From the IMG/VR virus record IMGVR_UViG_3300042691_048475, positions 1 to 63,527 of that record: a stretch of 63,527 nucleotides of DNA. One strand, given 5' to 3'. How positions within the stretch are numbered: position 1 is the stretch's first letter; each line of letters opens with the position of its first letter. A program made the translations under genes and the position numbers. The DNA is from a virus. Below are positions 51,077-59,168 of the stretch, piece by piece. A model generated the notes under the pieces. It was given only the letters and a program-made list of their open reading frames with translations. It made no database searches and was not told the origin of the DNA.

Positions 51077-52387
51077 ATGTCTTGTTCACCAAATTCTTCA
51101 CAAACAAATGCTATAAAAAAAGCAAGGCAAAAATTAGATTCATTGTCTAAACAAATAAGCAACTTTAATTTAGGTACCATGATTAAAGGCATGGGTGCTA
51201 AATTGATAGCTAGTAAAATTCCTACTACACAACCCGCTAAAATTGAGCTTCAACAGGATCATCAAAAAGTTATTGAATCTACAGCTAAAGATCTTGTCAA
51301 TGTTGAAACAGAAATGAATCCAGGCGGTACACAGATTTTTACTTATACTAATGATTTACACATATGTGTCGGTGGTCAATATGTATCATCTGAAAGTGCG
51401 CCCCCAGTTAGAAAATTTGATGGCGACGCCGGATATCCTATAGTCGAAAAAATAGAAATAGGAAGTCAAAGAACTGATGTAAAACAAAAAAATATACCAC
51501 ATTTTCAAACTGTATCACATCCAGTACCATGGGGTAATTATTCTATTTTAGCTAATAATAGTTTTAATGTAACTGTCGGTGCCGGTGGTATAACAATGTC
51601 TACAGAGGGCAATTTAGATATAAATTCTGGCGCCGTTACAAATTTTTCTTCATTATATGATTTTAATATAACATCCGCAGAAGGCAGTATAAACATTATT
51701 TGTGGTAATCATGTTAATTTAGTTGGTGATACAGTTAATATTCAAACATGTGACGAAACAAATCAAGTTGTAATTAACAGTAATTTAGGAATTAAAAGAA
51801 ATGCTATTGTACATGGTTCATTATATGTTGATGGTGAAATTTATGCACAGCATATGACTATACCATGTCAAACACAAGAGACATCTCAAAATGCCGGTAC
51901 AGCTTATCTGCCAGAAGATTCTACTATAGCATATGCTGATTTAGGACCACTAGCGACTTGGTTTGATACTGTATTTTTACCGGCATTAAATATATCTATA
52001 GCAGCGGCATGCCCGATTGGTGGCGTATTTATACCAGTTATGACTATGTTAAATACAACCGGCATGATGGCTTATCCCGGAATGAAACTAGCATGTCGTT
52101 CATTTAGCTTAAAACCCGGTGTACCTAATGGCATGTATTGTTATAGGCCTGGTGCACCAGTTGGTAGTTTTATAGATATTGCAAAAGACATGGGCGAAGC
52201 TCATTATTCTGACAATGCTAGTAAAGCGTCACACACATTACCACATAGTCATAATTTTTATGGACCAGCTACTTCAAAGTTGGGAGGGAATCCCGAAATT
52301 AGAAACGAAGCCGGTAATATTATAAATTCTGGTATAATTGGTGAGGCTAAAACCATAATTCATGGTGGCGCCGGTCTCACTAGTTAA
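51077..52387 (+). CDS. Baseplate spike-like protein with beta-helix repeats
   Basis: 436 aa. Repeating short beta strands (MSTEGNLDINSGAVTNFSSLYDFNITSAEGSINIICGNHVNLVGDTVNIQ in pieces) fit a gp5C/VgrG-type triple beta-helix. A C-terminal conserved THTLPHSHNFYGPAT His motif follows. 3 nt after the gp5-like gene. Probably the central spike stem and tip. Convergent overlap of 8 nt with the guaC-like gene. Confidence 0.65.
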   Translation: MSCSPNSSQTNAIKKARQKLDSLSKQISNFNLGTMIKGMGAKLIASKIPTTQPAKIELQQDHQKVIESTAKDLVNVETEMNPGGTQIFTYTNDLHICVGGQYVSSESAPPVRKFDGDAGYPIVEKIEIGSQRTDVKQKNIPHFQTVSHPVPWGNYSILANNSFNVTVGAGGITMSTEGNLDINSGAVTNFSSLYDFNITSAEGSINIICGNHVNLVGDTVNIQTCDETNQVVINSNLGIKRNAIVHGSLYVDGEIYAQHMTIPCQTQETSQNAGTAYLPEDSTIAYADLGPLATWFDTVFLPALNISIAAACPIGGVFIPVMTMLNTTGMMAYPGMKLACRSFSLKPGVPNGMYCYRPGAPVGSFIDIAKDMGEAHYSDNASKASHTLPHSHNFYGPATSKLGGNPEIRNEAGNIINSGIIGEAKTIIHGGAGLTS

Positions 52388-53321
52388 CTAATAAAAAGTC
52401 TGTCATAGACATTTGTACTATGCTATGTGCGCCGGCATATGACATCGAACTTTGTAAATCTTCTTGTATTTCTTTTAATTTTTCAAAATATGTCATGCCA
52501 TTTGATGACAATAAAATTTTCTTTCCTTCGACATTTTTATTGAATCCTTTATTCTCCGCAGACGCTGATCCGAAGTATACTTTTTCACCATTAATATTTT
52601 CGCTGGGGCTATCCACACATTGTGCAAAAATACTTCCAGCCATTACAAAATCCGCACCAGCTACAAATGCTTTGGCAATATCACCATTTTGTTGAATGCC
52701 TCCATCAGCTATTAAAGTAATTCCTTTTGTATTTTCTCTAATATTTTTAATAGTAGAAAACATTGGTGTAAAGAATCCAGTCTTTAATTTTGTGATACAT
52801 GATTTGCCAGGCCCTATACCCACCTTCACAGCATTAGCACCCCAATCATACAGCGACTGTGCACCGTCTACAGTACCAACATTACCTGCAATAATAAATG
52901 TATTTGTATAGTATTCTCGTAAAAAATGAAGCATTTCTCTCATGGACTTAGAATGACCATGAGCAATATCTACTGTAATATAATCAACAGATAGATTAGC
53001 ATTTAAGATTTTGCGCAATACACTATAGTCTTCATCTTTCACCCCAACAGAGATGGATATGTTATTCCATCCGTCTTGATTTGCTTTTAAGACATGCTCG
53101 TAATTATCGATATTAAAACGATGCATGATATGAAAATAATTATTTTTTTGCAATTTATCTGCTATAGATTCATCGATTACACATTTCATATTTGCTGGTA
53201 TTACCGGCAAACGAAATGTTTTATTACCCAATGTCATATTAGTAGATATATGGGACCTACTAGTCCCATCAAAGAATCTAGGTACTAATGCAACATCATC
53301 ATAATGCAGTGCTCTATTCAT
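52380..53321 (-). CDS. GMP reductase/IMP dehydrogenase-like protein
   Basis: 313 aa TIM barrel of the IMPDH/GMPR family without a CBS domain, so the GMP reductase type is more likely. YDDVALVP at the start, VKVGIGPGKSCITKLKTGF (the phosphate loop and catalytic Cys; usual GxGSxCxTR here GPGKSCITK), IADGGIQQNGDIAKAFVAGADFVMAGSIFA. It converts GMP to IMP, or the reverse direction through XMP if IMPDH. It is uncommon in phages and links to the purine flux needed for FolE. Confidence 0.85.
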   Translation of the reverse strand: MNRALHYDDVALVPRFFDGTSRSHISTNMTLGNKTFRLPVIPANMKCVIDESIADKLQKNNYFHIMHRFNIDNYEHVLKANQDGWNNISISVGVKDEDYSVLRKILNANLSVDYITVDIAHGHSKSMREMLHFLREYYTNTFIIAGNVGTVDGAQSLYDWGANAVKVGIGPGKSCITKLKTGFFTPMFSTIKNIRENTKGITLIADGGIQQNGDIAKAFVAGADFVMAGSIFAQCVDSPSENINGEKVYFGSASAENKGFNKNVEGKKILLSSNGMTYFEKLKEIQEDLQSSMSYAGAHSIVQMSMTDFLLVN

Positions 53322-53338
53322 ATCCCCAGTATAGGGGA

Positions 53339-53971
53339 TCAGATAATTTTATCAACTAGGCCATACTTCAAGCATGTATCACTATCCATCCATAAGTCAT
53401 GTTTAAGGATAGAATCTAATTCTTTCATAGGAATTTTAGTGTATTGCTTATATAAAGATTTGATTAGTGTCATTAATCGTTTGTTATTTTCTTGCCCATC
53501 ATTCATTTGTTCGTATGTACCAGCACAAACAGATGACAATTGATGGATTAGCATAAATGCATTTTTGCCTATAAAACGCTTAGTGCCGGCTATAGAAATA
53601 ATAGTAGCTGCAGATGCAGCAGCTCCTTCTACATATGTATAGACGCGACTCTTAAGATTTCGAATAGTATCGACTGTTGAAATACCCGCAAATAAATCAC
53701 CCCCATAGCTATTAATTCTCAAATGAATTGTAGGAGTAAAATCTTCTTCATTCATTAACATTTTAGCTTGAAATAATTTATTATCTACTTCTCGCAAAAG
53801 TCTGTTTAATTCAGCACATGATTGCGTATGTATATCACAATAGAAAAAAATTGAATTATCAACTGATTTAATTGATCCCATGGATGTAATTAAATCAGCC
53901 ATTGGTGCTGCTGGTTGAGCTTCCCTGGCGGGTTGTTCACCTTCCGTTGTCAGACCCCATTTTTTTAACAT
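53339..53971 (-). CDS. ClpP-like serine protease
   Basis: 210 aa. Core: IHLRINSYGGDLFAGISTVDTIRNL, YTYVEGAAASAATIISIAG (Ser of AASA), FMLIHQLSS (His), and DLWMDSDTCLKYGLVDKI (Asp). The catalytic triad is present. A proline/alanine-rich start is not in host ClpP. Phage ClpPs may act in head maturation or alter the host Clp system. The neighbours are a PAS protein and Hsp20, not capsid genes. Confidence 0.87.
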   Translation of the reverse strand: MLKKWGLTTEGEQPAREAQPAAPMADLITSMGSIKSVDNSIFFYCDIHTQSCAELNRLLREVDNKLFQAKMLMNEEDFTPTIHLRINSYGGDLFAGISTVDTIRNLKSRVYTYVEGAAASAATIISIAGTKRFIGKNAFMLIHQLSSVCAGTYEQMNDGQENNKRLMTLIKSLYKQYTKIPMKELDSILKHDLWMDSDTCLKYGLVDKII

Positions 53972-53993
53972 TATATTAATTTATCGTATCAAT

Positions 53994-54560
53994 CTACTTT
54001 AGCAAACGTGAAAACCCCAAAATAAAAACCCTATTTCCATTATCATCCAATACATCTGTAGCATGACATTTTACAGTAGTAATTTCCTGAGTTAAACGAT
54101 GTTGATATCTAAACGTCTCTTCGAATGGTATTCTATTCTCTACCATGTCCTGCCATTTTTCTTGTATATGGTCGCGATCTTCTGGATGTATAGATAATAA
54201 CCAATTATGTCCCAATGCTTCAGATTCAGACATGCCAGTTAATTGTATCCATTTACTATTTACTTTTATACATTTTCCTAATGAATCGCAAAGAAAATGA
54301 GCCAATTCTAATGTATCTAGCATTGTATATATCAACTTACCCTGCAACTTTATCTCGGAATAAATATGTGTTTGGTGTTGGGCTATTTCTTTTATTGAAA
54401 TAGGCATTTCTTTTAAGCTATCTAAAAAATCTTTTATATCAGAATTGGTTAATTTTTTCTTTATATATAGATAGGTAGAAAACAACGTAAAAGCTGTTGA
54501 CACAGCATAATACATCCATGTAGAATGATTTTTAATAATTTGTAAGAAAAAATCTTCCAT
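53994..54560 (-). CDS. Membrane-anchored PAS domain protein
   Basis: 188 aa. One N-terminal transmembrane helix (MYYAVSTAFTLFSTYLYI, residues 16-33), then a coil, then a PAS/PAC fold: LCDSLGKCIKVNSKWIQLTGMSESEALGHNWLLSIHPEDRD and the PAC end VKCHATDVLDDNGNRVFILGFSRLL. There is no kinase, GGDEF or other output domain, so it is a sensor or an adaptor only. Directly upstream of the ClpP-like gene and just after the small membrane protein. Confidence 0.8.
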   Translation of the reverse strand: MEDFFLQIIKNHSTWMYYAVSTAFTLFSTYLYIKKKLTNSDIKDFLDSLKEMPISIKEIAQHQTHIYSEIKLQGKLIYTMLDTLELAHFLCDSLGKCIKVNSKWIQLTGMSESEALGHNWLLSIHPEDRDHIQEKWQDMVENRIPFEETFRYQHRLTQEITTVKCHATDVLDDNGNRVFILGFSRLLK

Positions 54561-54562
54561 GA

Positions 54563-54793
54563 TTATGGATTGTTTTGAGATTTATCATTTTGATTATCGC
54601 CATCTGTATTATCTGCTGTATCAAATAAAGCCTTTACAGAAACCAAACATGGCATGGCTGATTTTAATATAATGCCTGCCCACTTTGATGAATTTAGACT
54701 GCTAAATGCAAAATCAATCTGATCTAATTGAGATATAATGGCTATAAAAAACGTAGTCAATACATAGCCTATGATTTTTGCATTGTTTTTCAT
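54563..54793 (-). CDS. Small membrane protein, possible holin
   Basis: 76 aa. One clear transmembrane segment (IIGYVLTTFFIAIISQL) and a second weaker one (WAGIILKSAMPCLVSVKALF), then a polar Asp/Asn-rich tail. Size and layout fit class II holins, but no lysin gene is next to it. 2 nt before the PAS gene. Confidence 0.55.
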   Translation of the reverse strand: MKNNAKIIGYVLTTFFIAIISQLDQIDFAFSSLNSSKWAGIILKSAMPCLVSVKALFDTADNTDGDNQNDKSQNNP

Positions 54794-54814
54794 ATTAATA
54801 TTTAATCAAATTTA

Positions 54815-54858
54815 AACAAAAAAATTCGCGAGAACACAATAAAATGTTCTCGCGAATT
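54815..54858 (-). terminator. Rho-independent terminator after hsp20
   Basis: Perfect 14-bp inverted repeat AATTCGCGAGAACA / TGTTCTCGCGAATT with an 8-nt loop (54823-54858), followed on the minus strand by a run of seven T. It lies 15 nt after the hsp20 stop. Confidence 0.9.
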
Positions 54859-54873
54859 AATTATTTACCGCTA

Positions 54874-55302
54874 TTAACTAATTTGCACCCGTTTTAATTT
54901 TTCTTTTGTTGATGCCTTCCTAGGTACATTAATAGTTAATACACCATCTTCTTGCTTTGCTTTTAAAAGCTCGATGTCAAAATCTCTATCAATACGATAG
55001 GATCTAGTAAATGTTTCATCGTGCTGGCCCGATTGACTTTTAATACTTCTTTTCGCGGAAATATAAACGTCATCTTTGCCTAATTCAATGATTGTATCTT
55101 CTTTCTTTACACCAGGCAGATCTACTTCTATAGTTAAAGCATCTGCTGTAGAAGAGAATCTACTTGTCTCTTCTGAGAAGTTTGAGAATAATGGTGTAGC
55201 GTTAATATTGTTAAATAACGACCATGGATTACCGACAAGTTTGTTCCAGACATCGTCTGAAAACAGTCCTGTCCCTACTCGTGGGATTAATGATGTACTC
55301 AT
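54874..55302 (-). CDS. Small heat-shock protein Hsp20
   Basis: 142 aa alpha-crystallin. N-terminal NKLVGNPWSLFNNI, core VDLPGVKKEDTIIELGKDDVYISAKR, and the family end DGVLTINVPRK followed by the short tail with the I-x-I-like RVQIS. Common in T4-like environmental phages. Preceded by ATAATAAAC-type leader and followed by a strong terminator. Confidence 0.95.
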   Translation of the reverse strand: MSTSLIPRVGTGLFSDDVWNKLVGNPWSLFNNINATPLFSNFSEETSRFSSTADALTIEVDLPGVKKEDTIIELGKDDVYISAKRSIKSQSGQHDETFTRSYRIDRDFDIELLKAKQEDGVLTINVPRKASTKEKLKRVQIS

Positions 55303-55348
55303 ATGTTTATTGTAGCAATTTAAAAAATAAAATATATGTGCTACAATA

Positions 55349-55570
55349 TTATTTATTCACATTCAATTTTATTTCAATATTTTCTAATAAAAAATGATAT
55401 TGTGGTTTAAAAATACTCCTAGCTTCTTTTAGAGCACTATTAAGATACTTGGGGTTTATCCAAGTTAAATGCTCTTGCAGTATACCGCCGCAAGGAGATT
55501 TAGATACGATATACTGAAGAGCTAATTTTTCGTCAGAAGTTAATTTTTCTAGATTACTTTTTAGAAACAT
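55349..55570 (-). CDS. Hypothetical protein, 73 aa
   Basis: Starts at ATG 55570 (MFLKSNLEKLTSDEK), which overlaps the end of the upstream gene by 17 nt. LTWINPKYLNSALKEARSIF has a helical character. No family is recognised. Confidence 0.6.
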   Translation of the reverse strand: MFLKSNLEKLTSDEKLALQYIVSKSPCGGILQEHLTWINPKYLNSALKEARSIFKPQYHFLLENIEIKLNVNK

Positions 55571-55754
55571 TTTTCTTTTTATTTTTTGCAATAGCTTTAG
55601 AACGTGCGGCTTCCCATGGCGCTATTTTTCCATCTTTATCTACATCATACGCACCTTCTTTTTGTTTTGTGTCATCACTTTTTTTAATGCCCTTTTTTGA
55701 CATCTTTTTTTTCTTTGCTTCTAAAAAAAATTCAACTAATTCTGCAAATTTCAT
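55554..55754 (-). CDS. Small phage protein with EF-hand-like loop
   Basis: 66 aa from ATG 55754 (MKFAELVEFFLEAKKKK), chosen because the amphipathic MKFxELVExFLE start recurs in this genome. GAYDVDKDGKIAPWEAARSKA is an EF-hand/dockerin-type D-x-D-x-D-G loop, a small module frequent in phage proteins. Flanks are strongly basic. Confidence 0.7.
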   Translation of the reverse strand: MKFAELVEFFLEAKKKKMSKKGIKKSDDTKQKEGAYDVDKDGKIAPWEAARSKAIAKNKKKNVSKK

Positions 55755-55789
55755 ATTGTCTATATTTATAAATATTCTCATTAATATAA

Positions 55790-56014
55790 ATGAAAACCCC
55801 GAAAAATAATTTTTTAAAATATCGAATTGATCCTTTGAGAGAAAATGGAAAATTTGATTTCGATTTTTACGCTAGAAAAGATTATAATATTAAAAAGGAA
55901 TATCTTATAAAATATATGGAAGAAGAAGGGTTTTTTGAAACAACAGGTACTTATATTTTTTATAATGAAAAAGAATATGATTTGCCTTATTGTTGGTGGG
56001 TATGTGTAAATTAA
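55790..56014 (+). CDS. Hypothetical protein, 74 aa
   Basis: MKTPKNNFLKYRIDPLRENGKFDFDFY; basic start, aromatic-rich end (YFF, YDLPYCWWVCVN). No family is recognised. Followed by the TATAAATA box of the next gene. Confidence 0.6.
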   Translation: MKTPKNNFLKYRIDPLRENGKFDFDFYARKDYNIKKEYLIKYMEEEGFFETTGTYIFYNEKEYDLPYCWWVCVN

Positions 56015-56016
56015 AC

Positions 56017-56024
56017 TATAAATA
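56017..56024 (+). promoter_or_regulatory. Late promoter box TATAAATA
   Basis: Perfect TATAAATA, 7 nt before ATG 56032 of the fibre-like gene. Confidence 0.6.
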
Positions 56025-56031
56025 AAAAAAA

Positions 56032-57201
56032 ATGAAGAGTGATTTTTTGCCAGACAAAAAACTGGATCAATCTACAAAAATCAAAATACATAAATCTCGT
56101 GATGATGCGTATGGCGATTTCTTATCTATATTATTTGAGCAATTAAATAATTTAAAACATATTAATGATGAAATTGAAGAAGATAATAATTTTATTATTG
56201 ATAGTAAAAAAAATAATATATCATCTGGTCAATCGACATCAATCAACACTGGCAAATATTTACATTTTCTAGAGGAATTAGAAAATATACAGAAAACATC
56301 ATCAGAGTTACCTACACAGAATAAAGATATATCAAATATATCTACACAAATTAATGAAGAATTAAAAAAATTTAAAACCCAATTAGGCAGAATGGCTATA
56401 GAAGGTGGTGGCGGCACCAATGCAGTACAGTATGCTAGGGGTGGTTTTATGGATGGTGACTTAATAGTCAATGGGAATATTACAACATTAAGCAATTTCT
56501 TAGAAGGCGAAAATAATCTATCTGAAGAAATTTTAAATCTTTATACATTAATTCAAACCAATTCTGCACTCTGGGTTGCAGGAAGTGGCGGTACTGGTTT
56601 CCAAGACCAAATGAAATTTGCGGTCGATATCGAAGGGGATGGCACAACAACATATTTTACATATGCACATAGTTTAAGCACATCTGATCTCGTAGCAAAT
56701 GTTATTGACAAAAATACTAATACCATTGTATTAGCAGCTATACAAATAGACAATACAAATATATCAGTAGAATTTGCAGATCCGTTTTCAAGTACATATA
56801 GATTAGTAGCTATAGGTGCAGGCCAGCCAGCTGTAAGTTTAGGCACAGTTGTTTCTGATTCTGCTAAATGGAATAGCACTAGTACTACAGTAAAAAACTT
56901 TTCTGCATCATGGGGATTTAATTTAATTAAAATACAATCAGCAGGCAATTACACACAATCAGACACATATTCACATTTTATATATGATGATGATACAGCT
57001 GGCAGCGGCATTAACGTATCACTTTTACCTATAAACAATCATACCGGAGTCAAGCTGCATAAAAAGATAGGATCCACCGGCACTGTCACACTGACACCAC
57101 CAGCGGGTGTTTTAATTGATGGCGCACCAGTTTATGTTTTGAACAGCCAATACCAATCAGTAAAATTATTCACAGACGGCACTAATTATTTCATTGAATA
57201 A
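56032..57201 (+). CDS. Fibre or whisker-like structural protein, 389 aa
   Basis: N-terminal coiled coil (about 20-115). Then GGGGTNAVQYARGGFMDGDLIVNGNITTLSNFLEG, the 'ARGGxxxGxLTVxGNI' motif of phage structural proteins. A beta-rich domain near 190-250 (FAVDIEGDGTTTYFTYAHSLSTSDLVANVID) is a fibre repeat type seen in environmental phage adhesins. The last 140 residues are again beta-rich. Behind a perfect TATAAATA. Probably a tail or neck fibre. Confidence 0.65.
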   Translation: MKSDFLPDKKLDQSTKIKIHKSRDDAYGDFLSILFEQLNNLKHINDEIEEDNNFIIDSKKNNISSGQSTSINTGKYLHFLEELENIQKTSSELPTQNKDISNISTQINEELKKFKTQLGRMAIEGGGGTNAVQYARGGFMDGDLIVNGNITTLSNFLEGENNLSEEILNLYTLIQTNSALWVAGSGGTGFQDQMKFAVDIEGDGTTTYFTYAHSLSTSDLVANVIDKNTNTIVLAAIQIDNTNISVEFADPFSSTYRLVAIGAGQPAVSLGTVVSDSAKWNSTSTTVKNFSASWGFNLIKIQSAGNYTQSDTYSHFIYDDDTAGSGINVSLLPINNHTGVKLHKKIGSTGTVTLTPPAGVLIDGAPVYVLNSQYQSVKLFTDGTNYFIE

Positions 57202-57203
57202 TC

Positions 57204-57240
57204 AACTCACTCCTCGCTCATATAGAGTATTGAGTTTTTA
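57204..57240 (+). terminator. Possible Rho-independent terminator
   Basis: AACTCA ... TGAGTT, a 6-bp stem with a possible inner CTC/GAG pairing, then TTTTTA. Directly after the fibre-like gene. Its end overlaps the next late-type box. Confidence 0.4.
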
Positions 57241-57244
57241 AATA
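57237..57244 (+). promoter_or_regulatory. Late-type box TTTAAATA
   Basis: TTTAAATA, 5 nt before ATG 57250. Overlaps the T-run of the possible terminator. Confidence 0.35.
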
Positions 57245-57249
57245 CTCAT

Positions 57250-57777
57250 ATGTATCATACGTCAGGTAATATTCCTAAACATCAGTATGTTTGGGTAGAT
57301 TTATCTTTTGTTTCCCAGACTACTGGTTGGGCACCTGCTGTTTGGTTTGGTATATCTTCGATTCCTGGTAGGGTTTGGGGTTTGCATTTGCTCTTGGAAA
57401 ATGGCGCTGTATATCGCAATGTTCCACCACATGCGGTATCCTTTCATATAGATACCCCAGAATGGTCTCCTAAACAGGCACAACTTTGGGATTGTTATTC
57501 TTCGGAATTCAGTGTAATAGAATACCACTATCTATCTGGTATGCGATGCAAAACAATACCAGAAGGTCTCCTAGCTAGGTATCTATTCAGTGTGGTACCC
57601 TATGGTGAAGGGTTTTCTAGCTACCCCGAACAATCAAAAGAATTCTTTTTTCTGCAATTAGACAATGGCAGGGTATCTATATTACCTACAAATAAGATAA
57701 TATTTGAAGACAAGTCTTTTACCACTGGGGTATCGATACCCATGAAGGTATCCGATACCATTTGGAGGTGTGAATAA
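57250..57777 (+). CDS. Hypothetical protein, 175 aa
   Basis: Aromatic-rich (HQYVWVDLSFVSQTTGWAPAVWFG, RVWGLHLLLENGAVYRNVPPHAV). Its beta-rich layout and GC content a little above the neighbours' suggest a compact globular protein. No family is recognised, though it has the look of a conserved phage protein. Confidence 0.65.
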   Translation: MYHTSGNIPKHQYVWVDLSFVSQTTGWAPAVWFGISSIPGRVWGLHLLLENGAVYRNVPPHAVSFHIDTPEWSPKQAQLWDCYSSEFSVIEYHYLSGMRCKTIPEGLLARYLFSVVPYGEGFSSYPEQSKEFFFLQLDNGRVSILPTNKIIFEDKSFTTGVSIPMKVSDTIWRCE

Positions 57778-57778
57778 T

Positions 57779-57880
57779 TTACTTATTCTTTTTCTTATTA
57801 GCTCCTTTTTGTGATGATTTAGATCCAGCTTGTTTTGGTTTTTTCTTTTCTTTGCGTTGTGAATGATCGCCTTTTCCCAT
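57779..57880 (-). CDS. Small basic conserved protein, 33 aa (GKGD-QRKEKKKPK type)
   Basis: MGKGDHSQRKEKKKPKQAG then SKSSQKGANKKKNK. Below the length usually reported by gene finders. The GKGDxSxRKExKKPK start is a recurring small basic protein in bacteria and phages, possibly nucleic-acid binding. The stop is 1 nt after the end of the convergent gene. Confidence 0.65.
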   Translation of the reverse strand: MGKGDHSQRKEKKKPKQAGSKSSQKGANKKKNK

Positions 57881-57949
57881 AGAATAATATTTAGTTTATA
57901 TATAATATATATTATGTACTCTTCTCATATAAATTGTGTGATATAAAAT

Positions 57950-58159
57950 ATGGTTTATAAGGATGTTAATAAACAATTATTGGCCGCTATAGGATGGGAA
58001 TGGTATAACCATGGTGACATTGAATGGAAAAAATTTATTACTCTATTAGATATTGGTTTAAAATTTAAAGGCAAGGGCGAATTTAATTGTGACGTATATA
58101 CTATAACTGACCATAAAAAATGGATGCTGGCCTGTTTAAAGTATGGAATTGAATTGTGA
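57950..58159 (+). CDS. Tandem mini-gene paralogue 1
   Basis: 69 aa. First member of six. The middle EWKKFITLLDIGLKFKG and the end VYTITDHKKWMLACLKYGIEL show the family pattern W-x2-F-I...D-I-G-I...YxIxDxKKWLLAKLKYGI. Its last codons contain the ATG of the next gene (17-nt overlap). No outside homologue is known to me. Confidence 0.75.
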   Translation: MVYKDVNKQLLAAIGWEWYNHGDIEWKKFITLLDIGLKFKGKGEFNCDVYTITDHKKWMLACLKYGIEL

Positions 58160-58325
58160 TCCAGTATTTAATGTATTAAAGTATCAATATTTTTTGAATA
58201 ATGAATACAATGATTGGAGTCATTTTATTAAAAATTTAAATATAGGAATAATATATAAAGAAGGTTTATACATCATTACTGATGAAAAGAAGTGGTTAAT
58301 ATCTAAATTGAAGTATAATTTATGA
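58143..58325 (+). CDS. Tandem mini-gene paralogue 2
   Basis: 60 aa. DWSHFIKNLNIGIIYKEG then LYIITDEKKWLISKLKYNL. Its start overlaps the end of member 1. It is the shortest member. Confidence 0.75.
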   Translation: MELNCDPVFNVLKYQYFLNNEYNDWSHFIKNLNIGIIYKEGLYIITDEKKWLISKLKYNL

Positions 58326-58331
58326 TATAGT

Positions 58332-58586
58332 ATGTCTCACGACAAGAACATCGACATAAGTAAACAATACGATTTTATACCAAAGATTTATGATATGTTT
58401 AAAGATGAATGGAATACATCTCATATGAAATATTCAAAATTTATTAAAGAAAAATCAATGGGTGTATTAGTAAATCCTACTTTAATTGAAAGGGAAAACG
58501 AATTCGACTCATCTTTATACACTGATTATTATAATATTATTGATAAAAAGAAATGGATGCTTTTTAAGTTGAAATATGGTATTTGA
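58332..58586 (+). CDS. Tandem mini-gene paralogue 3
   Basis: 84 aa, longest of the six. It begins MSHDKNIDISKQYDF instead of the MEFxDI form, and is separated by 6 nt from the gene before, so it does not use the nested start. Ends YYNIIDKKKWMLFKLKYGI and overlaps the next gene by 11 nt. Confidence 0.75.
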   Translation: MSHDKNIDISKQYDFIPKIYDMFKDEWNTSHMKYSKFIKEKSMGVLVNPTLIERENEFDSSLYTDYYNIIDKKKWMLFKLKYGI

Positions 58587-58782
58587 TTTTAAAGATATAA
58601 ATGATTTAATTTATCTCACATTTAGAGATGAATTTTATTCTCTTTCGAACGATATATTCAGTTGGCATGCCTTTATCGAATATAAAGATATTGGTATTAA
58701 TTGCATCAATTATCATAGCAATTATTATATAATAACAGACGAGAAGAAATGGTTATTAGCTAAGCTAAAATATGGAATTTGA
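58576..58782 (+). CDS. Tandem mini-gene paralogue 4
   Basis: 68 aa. MVFDFKDINDLIYL..., FSWHAFIEYKDIGINC, end YYIITDEKKWLLAKLKYGI. The start is inside the KYGI codons of member 3; its own end holds the start of member 5. Confidence 0.8.
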   Translation: MVFDFKDINDLIYLTFRDEFYSLSNDIFSWHAFIEYKDIGINCINYHSNYYIITDEKKWLLAKLKYGI

Positions 58783-58984
58783 AGATATTGATAATATAAT
58801 ATATCATAAATTTTTATTAGAATTTTCTGACATGCTAGCCTCCAGTTACAATAAAACTCATGAAAGTCAATTGAATTTATTTTTTAAAAATAAAAATCTT
58901 GGAATAGTACATATGAAACATCAAACATATAAAATTGTAGATGAACAACAATGGCTATTAGCTAAGCTAAAATATGGAATTTGA
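58772..58984 (+). CDS. Tandem mini-gene paralogue 5
   Basis: 70 aa. MEFEDIDNIIYHKFLLEF..., LFFKNKNLGIVH, end YKIVDEQQWLLAKLKYGI. Both ends lie in a near-identical 36-bp repeat with members 4 and 6. Confidence 0.8.
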   Translation: MEFEDIDNIIYHKFLLEFSDMLASSYNKTHESQLNLFFKNKNLGIVHMKHQTYKIVDEQQWLLAKLKYGI

Positions 58985-59168
58985 AGATATAGAAGGAAGA
59001 ATATATGTAAAATTCGCCGACGAATTCAGAGACTTTAAAGGCCGCTGGCCGGAGTTTTTGGTTTATAAAAACCTAGGTATATCTTTTTTATTAAAAGAAT
59101 ATAGTCACTATTATACCATCGTCGACCATAAGAAATGGCTTCTCGCTAAGCTAAAATATGGAATTTGA
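58974..59168 (+). CDS. Tandem mini-gene paralogue 6
   Basis: 64 aa. MEFEDIEGRIYVKFADEF..., EFLVYKNLGISF, end YYTIVDHKKWLLAKLKYGI. Last intact member. Its end still holds a nested ATG that starts MEFE and stops after four codons, a vestige of a further copy. Confidence 0.8.
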   Translation: MEFEDIEGRIYVKFADEFRDFKGRWPEFLVYKNLGISFLLKEYSHYYTIVDHKKWLLAKLKYGI

